DNA of 64,000 nucleotides from Clostridiales bacterium (lineage in GTDB: Bacteria; Bacillota; Clostridia; Lachnospirales; Lachnospiraceae): NCBI GenBank assembly GCA_012839295.1, contig DUNO01000008.1, positions 186,001 through 250,000 of the forward strand. Direction: 5' to 3'. Below are positions 51,778-60,863 of this stretch, piece by piece. Positions within the stretch are counted from its first letter, which is position 1. Every line of letters starts with the position of its first letter. The notes below the pieces were generated by a model. The model was given only the letters and a program-made list of their open reading frames with translations. It had not been told where the DNA came from and made no database searches. Both the position numbers and the translations under genes were made by a program.

Positions 51778-53869
51778 TTAAGCGGACCCGGTCGCCTGCC
51801 TTAATATTTTTATTACTGCTGACAATAATATTGTCGGGAGGGCCATCCTCAATAGCGGCTGTGGTATGGTCCTTTCCTAAAACGGTAACATCCATACGCA
51901 GTGCAGTTAATTCATTTCCCAGGATGGTATTGGTTTCCACCGCGACCAATACATAGGTCCTGTTATTTTCATCCATTCTTAGCGCCTGTACGGGTATTGT
52001 GCTTCTGTATTGCTCCGATTTCTTACTTACCTTAAAGGAGGCCGGTGTTCCTACGGAGTAATTACCTTTTGGCATAATTCCTGTTATGGTAAGCTTCCCT
52101 TGTGCATCCTCCGGACTAATATTTTCTAATAATACGGCTAATTCCTCCCTGCTGTCACCTACCTGTACCATCATCTCATCCCCCACAGCAAGGTGCTTTG
52201 CTTCCTCCCTGGAGACTTTGGCTTCAAAGCCATAATTGCGGAGTGCAAAGCATACCCTCTCAGCTCCGGTTATACGGTCTCCTATTACTGCCCCGAGCTC
52301 TACCAGCACACCGGTTACCGGGGAAGCCACCTTTCCATCCTCCTCCAATATGTCCTTTATTTCTGCGGCGGCTTCCTTCTTGCTTTCAAGCTCCATTTCC
52401 ACTAATTCTAAATCTATCCTCTGGAGCTGCCTGTTAAGCTGATTATTTTGGGCGGTATCTGCATCGCTTTTCCTTGCCGCCTTTAGTCCTATTTTGGCAT
52501 CCTCCAGATTTCTTTCGGCGGTTATTACCTGCATCTCCTCTGCCTTAACCTCCTGAGAATAATCGTAAGTATTATTCCTTATTTCGTCATACTGTTCCTC
52601 GGCCTTATTCTTTGCTTCCTCCGCTTCCAAAACCGCCCTTTCCGCCTTATCCATTAGCTTCTGCCATTCTGCCCCAGTTTCCTCCAAGGATTCCTCTGCG
52701 GATATAACTGCTTTATTTGCTGCTTTTATCAGCTTTTCCTTATCCTTATCCTCCGTATAAAGCATGGCGTGTAAAGCCCCATAGGCCTTCTCAATATCCG
52801 TTTTATTGTATAGAATTGCATTGCGATAGTTCCCCATTGCGGCCGTCAGGTCGTTGTCCTTCTTTGTCAGCTCTGCCAAGGCATCCTCCGCATCCTCAAT
52901 AGCCCGTCTATACCTGGTATATTCTGAGGAAGACAGGCCTTCCTCCCCCAAGGCTTCTGCCATCCAATTCCAATAATCCTCATTTGCCCTTGATAAAGCC
53001 TTCCTTGCCCTTTCCACCTCCTTTCTATGCTTCTCATATTCTGCTTCGCCATAATATCTTTTAAATATATTAGCTTCCGCTTCACTGACTGCCTTTGAAT
53101 TGTTATTCCCAACTGCGGCTTTGAAATTCGCCAGAACAGTTTCCGTGTCTATCCTATCCTGATCCACATACAATTCCTCCAACGCTTCCTTTGCTTCTTC
53201 AAGTCTCTTATTTGCTTCCTTAACCGCCTTCTGCTTCTTATCCTCCTGGTCATCATAAGCTTCTAAAGCATCCAAATAGGCCTTGTCTGCTTCCTCGTAG
53301 GCATCCTTTTTCTCCTTAATTCTTTCCTTGATAATATTCTTTTTTGCTGATTTTAAAGTTTCCTTTGCTATTTTTAAATCAAGCTTCGCCCGCTCCAATG
53401 TAAGCTCTGCCCTTTCTTCCTCACCACCTTCACTTCCTGCCTTATAATTTAATCTTTCCTTTTGCAGGTTAAGCTCTGCCTTTACCACTTCATCCTCCAA
53501 ATCATCCAAAATATCCTCTAAATCCTTTACGTCATACTGGAATAACAGCTCTCCCTCCTCCACATTTTGCCCTTCCTTCACAAAAACAGCCGCAATCCGG
53601 ATCCCCTCATGGAGCTTTAGGTATTTTTCCGCCTTTGCCCCTAAGGTTCCTACACCACTCACTTCAAATTTCAGCGTCCCTTTTTGCGGGGATGTTGCAT
53701 CAACCCTTGCAGTTATCACAGAGGCCGCCGCCCTTGATACAAATGTTAATAATAACATCAGGATAAGAAATCCAACAAACAACCTTCCCGCACGTGCTTG
53801 AAGGGATAGCTTTTTTTCTTCCGGTTCCCTTTGTAATTCATATAATAATTTTTTTCTTAGCTTGCCCAT
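51764..53869 (-). CDS. HlyD/MacA-like membrane-fusion protein with long coiled coil
   Basis: A 701-residue protein. A cytoplasmic start (about 1-27) and one membrane helix (about 28-50) are followed by a lipoyl-like half (VSGVGTLGAKAEKYLKLHEGIRIAAVFVKEGQNVEEGELLFQYD), a very long charged coiled coil (about 115-510), then the second half (GKVASPVTGVLVELGAVIGDRI) and a barrel ending GDRVRL. The coiled coil is several times longer than that of typical MacA. It could span a thick wall. It overlaps the MacB-like gene. Confidence 0.82.
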   Translation of the reverse strand: MGKLRKKLLYELQREPEEKKLSLQARAGRLFVGFLILMLLLTFVSRAAASVITARVDATSPQKGTLKFEVSGVGTLGAKAEKYLKLHEGIRIAAVFVKEGQNVEEGELLFQYDVKDLEDILDDLEDEVVKAELNLQKERLNYKAGSEGGEEERAELTLERAKLDLKIAKETLKSAKKNIIKERIKEKKDAYEEADKAYLDALEAYDDQEDKKQKAVKEANKRLEEAKEALEELYVDQDRIDTETVLANFKAAVGNNNSKAVSEAEANIFKRYYGEAEYEKHRKEVERARKALSRANEDYWNWMAEALGEEGLSSSEYTRYRRAIEDAEDALAELTKKDNDLTAAMGNYRNAILYNKTDIEKAYGALHAMLYTEDKDKEKLIKAANKAVISAEESLEETGAEWQKLMDKAERAVLEAEEAKNKAEEQYDEIRNNTYDYSQEVKAEEMQVITAERNLEDAKIGLKAARKSDADTAQNNQLNRQLQRIDLELVEMELESKKEAAAEIKDILEEDGKVASPVTGVLVELGAVIGDRITGAERVCFALRNYGFEAKVSREEAKHLAVGDEMMVQVGDSREELAVLLENISPEDAQGKLTITGIMPKGNYSVGTPASFKVSKKSEQYRSTIPVQALRMDENNRTYVLVAVETNTILGNELTALRMDVTVLGKDHTTAAIEDGPPDNIIVSSNKNIKAGDRVRLNDND

Positions 53870-53913
53870 AATTCCAACAAAACCTTTCCCAGTGTCAGTC
53901 CACTAACTCCAGC

Positions 53914-54759
53914 TCATTCTTTTATACCGGATGCAGCAATACCCTGTTCAATATACTTTTGGCCATATAAAAAGATCAGGATCGCAGGCATCATAGCAAT
54001 TACAGAGGCCACCATGGCAGCTCCCAATTTTTCTTTGGAAATCTCCGGCAGGTACAAGGATAAGGGCCATAAAGCTCTATCCTTTAAAAAAGTCAATGGT
54101 TGTTCTATCCCATTCCATGCCTCCAGGAATCCAAGCACCATTGCCGATACAATCCCGGATGCCCCCATAGGTATCCCAATATGCATGAATATCTTAAGCT
54201 CACCTGCGCCGTCTATCTTAGCCGCCTCAATTAAGGATCCAGGTATGGCCTTAAAGAATTTTTCCATGATAAATACGGGAAATGCGGAAAATATATTAGG
54301 TAAAATCAGAGCGAAATCCGTATTAAGCAGACGGAATTTATCTAAAACCAAATAGCTTGATACCATGGTTACCTGGAATGGCATAATCATTAAAACGATA
54401 TATAAAATAAACAATGGCTTTTTTCCTTTGAAGCTATATCTTGCAAAGCTCCAGGCTGCCGGGACTGCAATAAACAACTGCCCTATCAGCCCGGGGAAAA
54501 CCTGTCTGCAGGAGTTCCAGAACATTACAAAGAAATTCGGGGAATCCAGCAGTAATTCCACATATGGCTTTAGGGTTGGGAACCTTGGTATAAGGTGCCA
54601 GCCTGCCATTTTATCCTCATTGCCAAATACCGGCCCAATCATTTCATTGATCTCCTGTGCCCCCATAAAGGAACCTGTTACCATCATCCATAGAGGCCCC
54701 CATATGAGCAGTACAATAATAAGAAGAAGCCCTAAGGACAGAAAGCTTTTTGCCTTCAC
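53914..54759 (-). CDS. CUT1-type ABC permease (MalG-like)
   Basis: A 281-residue permease with six helices. The EAA loop IPGSLIEAAKIDGAGELKIFMHIGIPMGAS is conserved. GGGAGGAGG lies before GTG 54759, which shares a base with the upstream stop codon, so I use GTG rather than the longer frame. Partner of the permease at 54759-55631. No binding protein or ATPase is visible in this operon. Confidence 0.88.
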   Translation of the reverse strand: MKAKSFLSLGLLLIIVLLIWGPLWMMVTGSFMGAQEINEMIGPVFGNEDKMAGWHLIPRFPTLKPYVELLLDSPNFFVMFWNSCRQVFPGLIGQLFIAVPAAWSFARYSFKGKKPLFILYIVLMIMPFQVTMVSSYLVLDKFRLLNTDFALILPNIFSAFPVFIMEKFFKAIPGSLIEAAKIDGAGELKIFMHIGIPMGASGIVSAMVLGFLEAWNGIEQPLTFLKDRALWPLSLYLPEISKEKLGAAMVASVIAMMPAILIFLYGQKYIEQGIAASGIKE

Positions 54760-55631
54760 TATAAATCCTCCTCCCTTACGCCGCTGTACCTCCTGACAAT
54801 TAATATGAAGAGCAGCAAAATAACTGCAACTATAATGGCCGCCGCGCACATTTTCTGTATATCCAGGGTAACAAACCAGTTGTTGAATAAATGCTGGAGC
54901 ATATAAATGCTGTTATCCGGATAGCTCCCCGCAATCAGGTAGGCTTCCCGGAAAACCTTGAAGGAATTAATTAGGGACAGCACAAAAAGGGTAAATGCAG
55001 TCGGTAACAGTCCGGGCAGCGTAATGTACCTGAATTTCTTCCATGCCCCGGCACCGTCTATGGAAGCAGCTTCATATAATGCAGGAGCGATTCCGCTCAG
55101 GCCTGCCAACCATAGCACCATATCGTATCCGGTGTTCTTCCATAGATAGCTAAATACCAGCACGTAAAAGGCCTTTGATGTGTTCATCCAGTCAACAGGC
55201 TGATGGCCTGACATTAAGATCATTCTGTTTAACAGCCCATTCTTATCAAAAATTATATCCCACAGCAGGACAATGGACGCCACCGGAACTGCCATGGGTA
55301 TTAGAAAGGAGCTTTTAAAAAAGTCACCAAGCTTCCTTTGCCCCATGACTAAAACCGATAGAAATAAAGATATGGCCAGCAATAAGGGTATGCAGGTTAG
55401 TATGAACCTGCTTGTATTTTTTGCCGCTAATTGAAATGCCCCGTTGTTGAATACAGTTATGTAATTGGCCACACCGGCAAATTTTCCACCCATTGCTTCA
55501 TAAAATGATCTTCTTACCACATCTCCAAAGGGGATTAATATGAAAAGCGTAATACCTGCCAGGCTTGGCGCCAAAAACAACCAGGCCGCCCTGGATTCCC
55601 TTTTTTGCATTGTTGTTTTTTTCCTTGTCAT
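54759..55631 (-). CDS. CUT1-type ABC permease (MalF-like)
   Basis: A 290-residue permease with six helices; the EAA loop is PALYEAASIDGAGAWKKFRYITLPGLLP. I place the start at ATG 55631 (MTRKKTTMQKR), with an AAGG-type site upstream; the 15-codon extension is not needed. It is the first transport gene after the kinase, about 380 bp downstream of the kinase stop. Confidence 0.88.
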   Translation of the reverse strand: MTRKKTTMQKRESRAAWLFLAPSLAGITLFILIPFGDVVRRSFYEAMGGKFAGVANYITVFNNGAFQLAAKNTSRFILTCIPLLLAISLFLSVLVMGQRKLGDFFKSSFLIPMAVPVASIVLLWDIIFDKNGLLNRMILMSGHQPVDWMNTSKAFYVLVFSYLWKNTGYDMVLWLAGLSGIAPALYEAASIDGAGAWKKFRYITLPGLLPTAFTLFVLSLINSFKVFREAYLIAGSYPDNSIYMLQHLFNNWFVTLDIQKMCAAAIIVAVILLLFILIVRRYSGVREEDL

Positions 55632-56009
55632 AGCACCTTTTCCTTCATACGTAAACTTTTTTATCAGCTCTTGCATTTCTTTACAACCCTTGCTTTTTTT
55701 ATAACTTTTATATTTCTTTACAATCCTTGCATTTTACAACTTTTATATTTTTTTACAGCCCTTACATTTCCTTATTAACCCCTAAGAAGTACTCCTTTTT
55801 CCGCACTATAGTAATAATTTTATCCCTGTTATCTCTAAAGAATCTTTAATTTTAAAGAGTATCCTCCCAAAGCCGGATTTTTTTGGAGGAAGCAGGAGCT
55901 ATGCCACAAAATTATCTAAGTGATTTTCTATATGGTAAAACGGCGCCCAGACTGAAATTCCAGCCTGCGCGCCACTTCTTGCCAAAACCCTATTTAGTTT
56001 TCCTCTTCC
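55632..56009. other. Gap between kinase and permease genes
   Basis: About 378 bp. At 55690-55770 there are three imperfect direct repeats of a motif like CTTTTATATTTCTTTACAACCCTTGCATTT. No gene is recognised. It may contain the promoter of the permease operon. Confidence 0.45.
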
Positions 56010-57293
56010 CTACCAGGGAAGCCGCAGCGCAAAGGTAGCGCCGCCTCCGGGCGTATCCTTTATGAAAATACTGCCATCATGAAGCTCTGCCAACTCCTTT
56101 GCAATGCTAAGCCCCAGACCAAAATGCTTCTTATCGCTTCTTGACCGGTCCCCACGGTAGAACCTCTCAAAGACCTGTTTTTTATCTTCATCACAAATCC
56201 CAGCTCCATGATCCTCCACTTCTACCAGCACATAGCCCTTTTGGTTGTAAGCCCGGAGGGCAATGCTTCCCCCTGGGGTCGTATGGCTCATGGCGTTATC
56301 TATTAATATGGTCAATATCTGCTTTATGCGTTCCCTGTCCCCATAGACCTTTCGCAGCTCTTCCTCCGGTAAATCGAGGGTTAATTGATACTTTTTCTCA
56401 TTATAGCAGGTGCAAAACATATCATAGGTCTCTATAAGAAGGGTGTCCATTTCTACCGGCTCCTTTAAAAGGCTCCAGGTCTTGGCATCAGACGAGGCTA
56501 ATAAAAGCATATCACTGATCAGCCTCGTCATCCGGTTACATTCCTCCTCAATATGGGGGAGAAAATGATCCGCCTTTGACAGATCCTCCCCTATGGAGGC
56601 CAAACCTGCTTTAATTACAGTAAGGGGTGCCCGCAGCTCATGGGATGCTGCAGCCACAAAGGCGACCTGCTTTTTTTGTCCCTCCTCCAAAGGCTTTATC
56701 ACCTTTCCGATATAGAGTGAGCTAATTAGGAATAGTGCTGCCACACCAATAAAATCAATAAAGACATACAACAGCAGCTGTTTTAATAAAATTCCCGATC
56801 CCAGATTGTCACAGCTTATTGCTATTATATTCATCCAGCCTATATTCCTCGGAATCATGACTGCCATGCCGTAATAAGCCTTCCCGCTGCCCGGGCTTAC
56901 TGTATACACCGGAGTCTTTTCCATGGACTGGTACAGGGGCTTTCTATCCAGGTTAATCCCTTCCCCTGCTGCCATTTCCTTTATCTTCCCAACCAGCATC
57001 CCGGAATCCGGCAGGCTGCTCCTCTGGTATTTGGTCAGCTTTCTTCCGTTATCCTCTATGTACAAAAATAACCGGTTATCCTCCTGCATTCTAACTAACC
57101 AGGTGTTGTCAATTACATCTGTCTGGCGCACCTTCTCAACAATCTGTTCCATATTCTTCTGGAACAAAACCATGCTTTGCTCCTGGCTCTGCTTATTATT
57201 TATGATACATACCCCTATTATAATTGCTGTTAATATAATACTTGAGGTCATACCATACAAAAGCACCAGCCTTCTTTTCAGCTTGTTAAACAT
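56010..57293 (-). CDS. Membrane sensor histidine kinase (HisKA type)
   Basis: A 427-residue sensor kinase: helix 1 (about 13-33), an extracellular domain (about 35-170), helix 2 (about 175-195), then HisKA with VAFVAAASHELRAPLTVIKAGL (phosphoacceptor His), N box ILIDNAMSHT, G1 EVEDHGAGI, and G2 HFGLGLSIAKEL. GGAGGAATAG precedes the ATG. No response regulator is adjacent in the window; it would normally lie just upstream, where the prophage begins. Confidence 0.88.
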   Translation of the reverse strand: MFNKLKRRLVLLYGMTSSIILTAIIIGVCIINNKQSQEQSMVLFQKNMEQIVEKVRQTDVIDNTWLVRMQEDNRLFLYIEDNGRKLTKYQRSSLPDSGMLVGKIKEMAAGEGINLDRKPLYQSMEKTPVYTVSPGSGKAYYGMAVMIPRNIGWMNIIAISCDNLGSGILLKQLLLYVFIDFIGVAALFLISSLYIGKVIKPLEEGQKKQVAFVAAASHELRAPLTVIKAGLASIGEDLSKADHFLPHIEEECNRMTRLISDMLLLASSDAKTWSLLKEPVEMDTLLIETYDMFCTCYNEKKYQLTLDLPEEELRKVYGDRERIKQILTILIDNAMSHTTPGGSIALRAYNQKGYVLVEVEDHGAGICDEDKKQVFERFYRGDRSRSDKKHFGLGLSIAKELAELHDGSIFIKDTPGGGATFALRLPW

Positions 57294-57607
57294 ACCTATT
57301 CCTCCATTCGGAATACTACTCTTTGTGGCTTCTTGCTACCTTTCGTAGTTTCTCGTGAAGCATTATTAATCACGGCTTTCAAGGACTTAATCTTTACTAA
57401 AGCTGTGTAATTCATGGTGATCTTTAGTATCATTTGTGATTCGTGTCCGTTAAAAGTCCGTTATGAGAAAAGACAAAAGCACCCCGAAGGATGCTTTTTA
57501 AAAAATCCTTAAAAGAGCGATTTCTAGCCAATAAAGACAATTTTCTAATGTTACTATAATACTATTATACCGCATTTCCTGTGGATGATGTATGAACATC
57601 TATTTCA
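57294..57607. other. Junction region between host operon and prophage
   Basis: About 310 bp. A 45-codon minus-strand frame (57296-57433) ends just before the kinase start and supplies its ribosome site, but lacks its own. A hairpin built on AAAGCA/TGCTTT (57477-57501) lies further left. No integrase or att repeat can be recognised, though the prophage edge is probably here. Confidence 0.4.
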
Positions 57608-57784
57608 TCAAGCTTTTTTAATTATTATGCTATCACCCTCAAGTGATATCAATACCTCTCTATCTTCTATTGTTAAACCCAGCGCATTGACAAACTCTGG
57701 CGGCAACGTAAGCCTCGCCATAATGGCACCTTTGCTTGCTGTACCTCCCGGTTTATTAAAAAGTATCTTCCTTTTTACTTCCAT
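57608..57784 (-). CDS. SpoVT-AbrB/MazE-like DNA-binding protein
   Basis: A 58-residue protein starting MEVKRKILFNKPGG, with a swapped-hairpin fold signature SKGAIMARLTLPPEFVNALGLT and LISLEGDSIIIKK. It fits AbrB-like antitoxin or repressor proteins. GGAGG is nine bases before the ATG. It is too short for many gene callers. The four ATTCGTACGAAT-type sites in front of it are the natural binding sites for its own repression and control of the divergent early genes. No toxin gene is adjacent. Confidence 0.8.
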   Translation of the reverse strand: MEVKRKILFNKPGGTASKGAIMARLTLPPEFVNALGLTIEDREVLISLEGDSIIIKKA

Positions 57785-57816
57785 TATTAGACACCTCCAT
57801 GCTTACAGAATACGCT

Positions 57817-57917
57817 ATTCGTACAAATAAATCAAGTTAATTTTACAATTCGTACGAATTGCACAAATTTCATTCGTACGAATTAGTAGATATGCCTATT
57901 GTATTATTCGTACGAAT
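57817..57917. promoter_or_regulatory. Array of four ATTCGTACGAAT operators
   Basis: Three perfect 12-bp palindromes ATTCGTACGAAT at 57848-57859, 57872-57883 and 57906-57917, plus a one-mismatch copy ATTCGTACAAAT at 57817-57828. They fill the region between the divergent AbrB-like gene and the first plus-strand phage gene, so they probably form a control switch. Centre spacings are 31, 24 and 34 bp. Confidence 0.85.
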
Positions 57918-57969
57918 AATTTATACTAACATCATAAGGAACAACAAATAACAAATGGAGGTTGAAGAT

Positions 57970-58272
57970 ATGATGTTAGAAGAAGCGCAAGCCCGATTGA
58001 AGAAAGAGAAAATCAACACACAAGACCAACTTTGGGCGATAAATTCACTTTATATTCTTCTTGACTTACACAAAGATGATTTTTGCAAAATCATTGATGC
58101 AGTTGGACTTGAAACCCTGATCAAGAAGCAAAGCCATTATGAACGTCTTAACCGTGCTGAACAGGAATTGACAGCAAAAGAAAGATACTTAAGCGCGAAA
58201 GCACGATTAGAAGAACTCGAAAGTGAAAAATCAGATCTTGAACAAATTGTCTCTGGGTATAAGCCCATATAG
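57970..58272 (+). CDS. Small prophage-region protein, coiled coil
   Basis: A 100-residue helical protein (MMLEEAQARLKKEKINTQDQ), C-terminal half coiled-coil-like (LSAKARLEELESEKSDLEQIV). GGAGG is eight bases before the ATG at 57970; the ATG at 57955 overlaps that site. No family is recognised. It is the first of four small plus-strand genes divergent from the AbrB-like gene. Confidence 0.6.
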   Translation: MMLEEAQARLKKEKINTQDQLWAINSLYILLDLHKDDFCKIIDAVGLETLIKKQSHYERLNRAEQELTAKERYLSAKARLEELESEKSDLEQIVSGYKPI

Positions 58273-58325
58273 TGACTAGGGTTTCCGGTCATCCTTAAAC
58301 CGGAACAAATCAAATGGAGGTAATT

Positions 58326-58541
58326 ATGGCCGAAGCAAAAATTATGAAAGTCCAGTTTAAGTATAGCATTCCCGGTTATTACAAAAATCAAGTTTATAGG
58401 CAGAAAACAATGCAAATGGAAATTCCAACAGATGATTACGGTTTTACATTACCCGGGAAACTGTCTGAAAATATCACTCAATGGCTCAGAGAGAATGTAG
58501 ATGTTCGTGCAGTATTGATATGGCACAGGATAATAAATTAA
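58326..58541 (+). CDS. Small prophage-region hypothetical protein
   Basis: A 71-residue protein (MAEAKIMKVQFKYSIPGYY). GGAGG precedes ATG 58326 by five bases; the ATG at 58314 is part of that site. It has no membrane segment and no recognised family. Its ribosome-site context (AAATGGAGG) repeats that of the upstream gene. Confidence 0.6.
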   Translation: MAEAKIMKVQFKYSIPGYYKNQVYRQKTMQMEIPTDDYGFTLPGKLSENITQWLRENVDVRAVLIWHRIIN

Positions 58542-58585
58542 ATACCACGCTGGACCAGCGGCATGACGGGCGGAAAGAGGACGAT

Positions 58586-58822
58586 ATGACAAAGAGAGAA
58601 TATGAAAGATGTACCGATTTGATGAATGACGCTCTAATCCATGCGAAGCGATCAGAAAGATACTATTCTGAATTAAGAGAAAAGAAGCTTTCCGAAACTG
58701 ATAAATATATCAAGGAGCTGAACGGACAAAATGATTTAGGCTATGCGCAAGGAATTAACCAGGCTCTTGCTATAATAGGTTTTAAGCATGAGCGGATGAA
58801 GGAATTAAGTAAACTTATATAG
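58586..58822 (+). CDS. Small prophage-region hypothetical protein
   Basis: A 78-residue charged helical protein (MTKREYERCTDLMNDALIHAK). AAAGAGG lies five bases before ATG 58586; upstream in-frame codons overlap the previous gene and are not needed. No family recognised. Confidence 0.6.
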   Translation: MTKREYERCTDLMNDALIHAKRSERYYSELREKKLSETDKYIKELNGQNDLGYAQGINQALAIIGFKHERMKELSKLI

Positions 58823-58849
58823 TCCGGCAAAGGCAGAAAGGAAGGGTTT

Positions 58850-59125
58850 ATGAAACTGATACCTACGTTTATTGATGGAAATTTCCACGGCCATGATACC
58901 ATTAAGGAAATTATAAGCCTGAGAGATGAAGGCTATGAAATAGCATGCACAAGGCAGAAGGATCAACAGGCAGATCACATGGTGTACTGCCACTACGATT
59001 TAACCGAAGATGGAGAGATTCGCACGGTATGGTTATACACCGGCATGGCAATGACGGATGAAGAATTTGATAGAATAGCAAATATGAAACATGCTTACAT
59101 CGGTGCAATACACAAATTAAAATAG
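58850..59125 (+). CDS. Small prophage-region hypothetical protein
   Basis: A 91-residue protein (MKLIPTFIDGNFHGHDTI), with GGAAGGG before the ATG. Aromatic- and charge-rich, no membrane segment, no recognised family. It is the last of the four small genes; it ends about 120 bp before the convergent Rha gene. Confidence 0.6.
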   Translation: MKLIPTFIDGNFHGHDTIKEIISLRDEGYEIACTRQKDQQADHMVYCHYDLTEDGEIRTVWLYTGMAMTDEEFDRIANMKHAYIGAIHKLK

Positions 59126-59245
59126 CCCCGTCTGATGATGGCTGTCTGGGCGGCAGCCGAAACCGATCCGCTTGGACCGGTCACGGGAACCCACGGCATA
59201 GAGGATAAGCGCCGCCTCTTTTATTATAGATTGTACATTGATAAT

Positions 59246-59893
59246 TTAACCTGCTATACGCTTTGTATTTGTCTGCTCTATAAAGGCTTTTATCTGATCG
59301 TAGCCCCATCCGCAATCAACAAGACCGCTTACCATGTTTTCCATTGACTGGATGGCCTTTAACTCATTCGCGGATAGGTAGTCCCTGAGATTATCTCGTT
59401 TTGATATCCCATGTTTATCTCGCAATTGATTAGCATTCATACTGAAAAGCACTTTATATATACAGTTCGTGTATGTGGAGTAAGCATGTCCATGCATCCG
59501 GTCATTCTCGGTTGATTGCTGTAGCGCCTTTGTAAGTGATTGCCGCACAGCAATGCCTTTTTCTCTTTCGATCAGTTTGCTGGTGAGAAGTTTCTCCATG
59601 GCATTAAACTGCTTAATGTATCCCTCTTTGAATTTCATTGCTTTCGCACCATTATACCCAAAAGCGAGCATGGTAAACCCGTCTCTTGTCATATGGTACA
59701 TTGGCTGCTTTTTGTTCTGGGAGTTGATATAGTAGGACTCTCCAAAGTTGGCGAGTCTAAATTCTTCGCTGCATTCAAGCTCCCTTATGTCTCTCAATAC
59801 CTTATCGTGATTTTTCTCAAACGTATCAGCCACATCTAGGCTGCTTACTGCGGTTACCTCTTCTTTGTTAATCTTCGCGATTTCTACTAACAT
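59246..59893 (-). CDS. Phage antirepressor/Rha-family protein
   Basis: A 215-residue phage regulatory protein. The Rha domain is about residues 10-105: SSLDVADTFEKNHDKVLRDIRELECSEEF, then YHMTRDGFTMLAFGYNGAKAMKFKEGYIKQFNAME. A helical C-terminal region follows. Rha and antirepressor proteins counteract repressors during lytic switching. It is the first minus-strand phage gene after the small plus-strand set. Confidence 0.85.
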   Translation of the reverse strand: MLVEIAKINKEEVTAVSSLDVADTFEKNHDKVLRDIRELECSEEFRLANFGESYYINSQNKKQPMYHMTRDGFTMLAFGYNGAKAMKFKEGYIKQFNAMEKLLTSKLIEREKGIAVRQSLTKALQQSTENDRMHGHAYSTYTNCIYKVLFSMNANQLRDKHGISKRDNLRDYLSANELKAIQSMENMVSGLVDCGWGYDQIKAFIEQTNTKRIAG

Positions 59894-60005
59894 AATTCAA
59901 CATTCCTTTCTGATGCTTTATTTTTTCACATAATAAAAGCGCCTGGTTATCCCAAGCACTAATTCGATAATATTACTTTATCACGAATGTATGTCCTCGA
60001 AGTGG

Positions 60006-60863
60006 TCATTTAGCAAGGCTTTTGATTGTAGACGCGCCTGCCGTATACCCCCAGGTAGTAGACCAATCCCAGCCCTTGGAATCGGCGTACGTCAGGATGG
60101 CAATCCTGGTCTTTTGGTCAAATATACCCGTAACGGGCACCTTTAATCGCTCCTGGAGCCATTTAATGTCCTGTGGTGGGGATGTCTTTGTAATCGGAGC
60201 TACCGGGACGTACGCCTCCGGCACATATTTAATACCGGCATACTCACACACTCCCCTGGCGATCTCCTGGGCACTCTCCAACCAATAAGCCGCGTTGGCC
60301 ATCATAGTTGTAGCTTCGTGTAGGTTGGTCATAAATGCAAGCTCCACGAGGATGGCAGCCTTGGTATCCAACGCATTACAATTGCACATTGCCAGCGCTT
60401 GCTTATTCACTCCACGGTTTGTTTGTTTGGTGCCTCCTGCAAGGTGCTTAAGGACGGTTTGAGCCAGCTTTTCTGATTGCCCGGCGTATTTATCGTGGAT
60501 GTAGATCCCGACCCCCTGGGCGCTGTTAAAGCTGTTTCCATCCCCATAAGCATTAAAATGGATTGATATGCTGTAATCACAGTTGGACTTGGCTATGACT
60601 CGCTGCCGATCCGTCAGGGCGGTGTCCGGATCATCAGTGGCATTGCTATCATTAAAGCCGGTTTTAACTACCTCGAAACCACAACGCTGCAGCTCTGCGA
60701 CTAACAGGGAGGCTACGCCGACATTGGCATAATGTTCCCGATACTGCTCACCCTTTTTAATGTCAACCTTACCATCCTGATCGATATCGATAGCAGCCGG
60801 AAGAGGTGGCGTCCTCTTGCCGGCCGTGTTCGTTCCATGTCCTGCATCTACATTAATTTTCAT
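60006..60863 (-). CDS. N-acetylmuramoyl-L-alanine amidase (endolysin)
   Basis: A 285-residue lysin. The Amidase_3 domain (about 1-190) has zinc-site motifs VDAGHG, the Glu of GEQYREHYAN, SIHFNA, and the catalytic Glu in ILVELAFMTN. The C-terminal part (about 220-285, QDIKWLQERLKVPVTGIFDQKTRIAIL) is a peptidoglycan-binding repeat. The start overlaps the holin stop by four bases. There is no signal peptide; release depends on the holin. Confidence 0.93.
   Translation of the reverse strand: MKINVDAGHGTNTAGKRTPPLPAAIDIDQDGKVDIKKGEQYREHYANVGVASLLVAELQRCGFEVVKTGFNDSNATDDPDTALTDRQRVIAKSNCDYSISIHFNAYGDGNSFNSAQGVGIYIHDKYAGQSEKLAQTVLKHLAGGTKQTNRGVNKQALAMCNCNALDTKAAILVELAFMTNLHEATTMMANAAYWLESAQEIARGVCEYAGIKYVPEAYVPVAPITKTSPPQDIKWLQERLKVPVTGIFDQKTRIAILTYADSKGWDWSTTWGYTAGASTIKSLAK

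Noticed and set aside
55690-55770. CRISPR-like array from direct repeats between kinase and permease genes
   Set aside because: Only three imperfect A/T-rich repeats with almost no spacer, so not a CRISPR array.
57296-57433. 45-codon frame before the histidine kinase
   Set aside because: No ribosome site and no recognised family; I mention it in the junction entry only. Its end resembles the tail of a response regulator too weakly to claim.
57608-57917. Toxin-antitoxin pair
   Set aside because: The AbrB/MazE-like protein would fit an antitoxin, but no toxin-like gene lies on either side, so I call it a regulator only.
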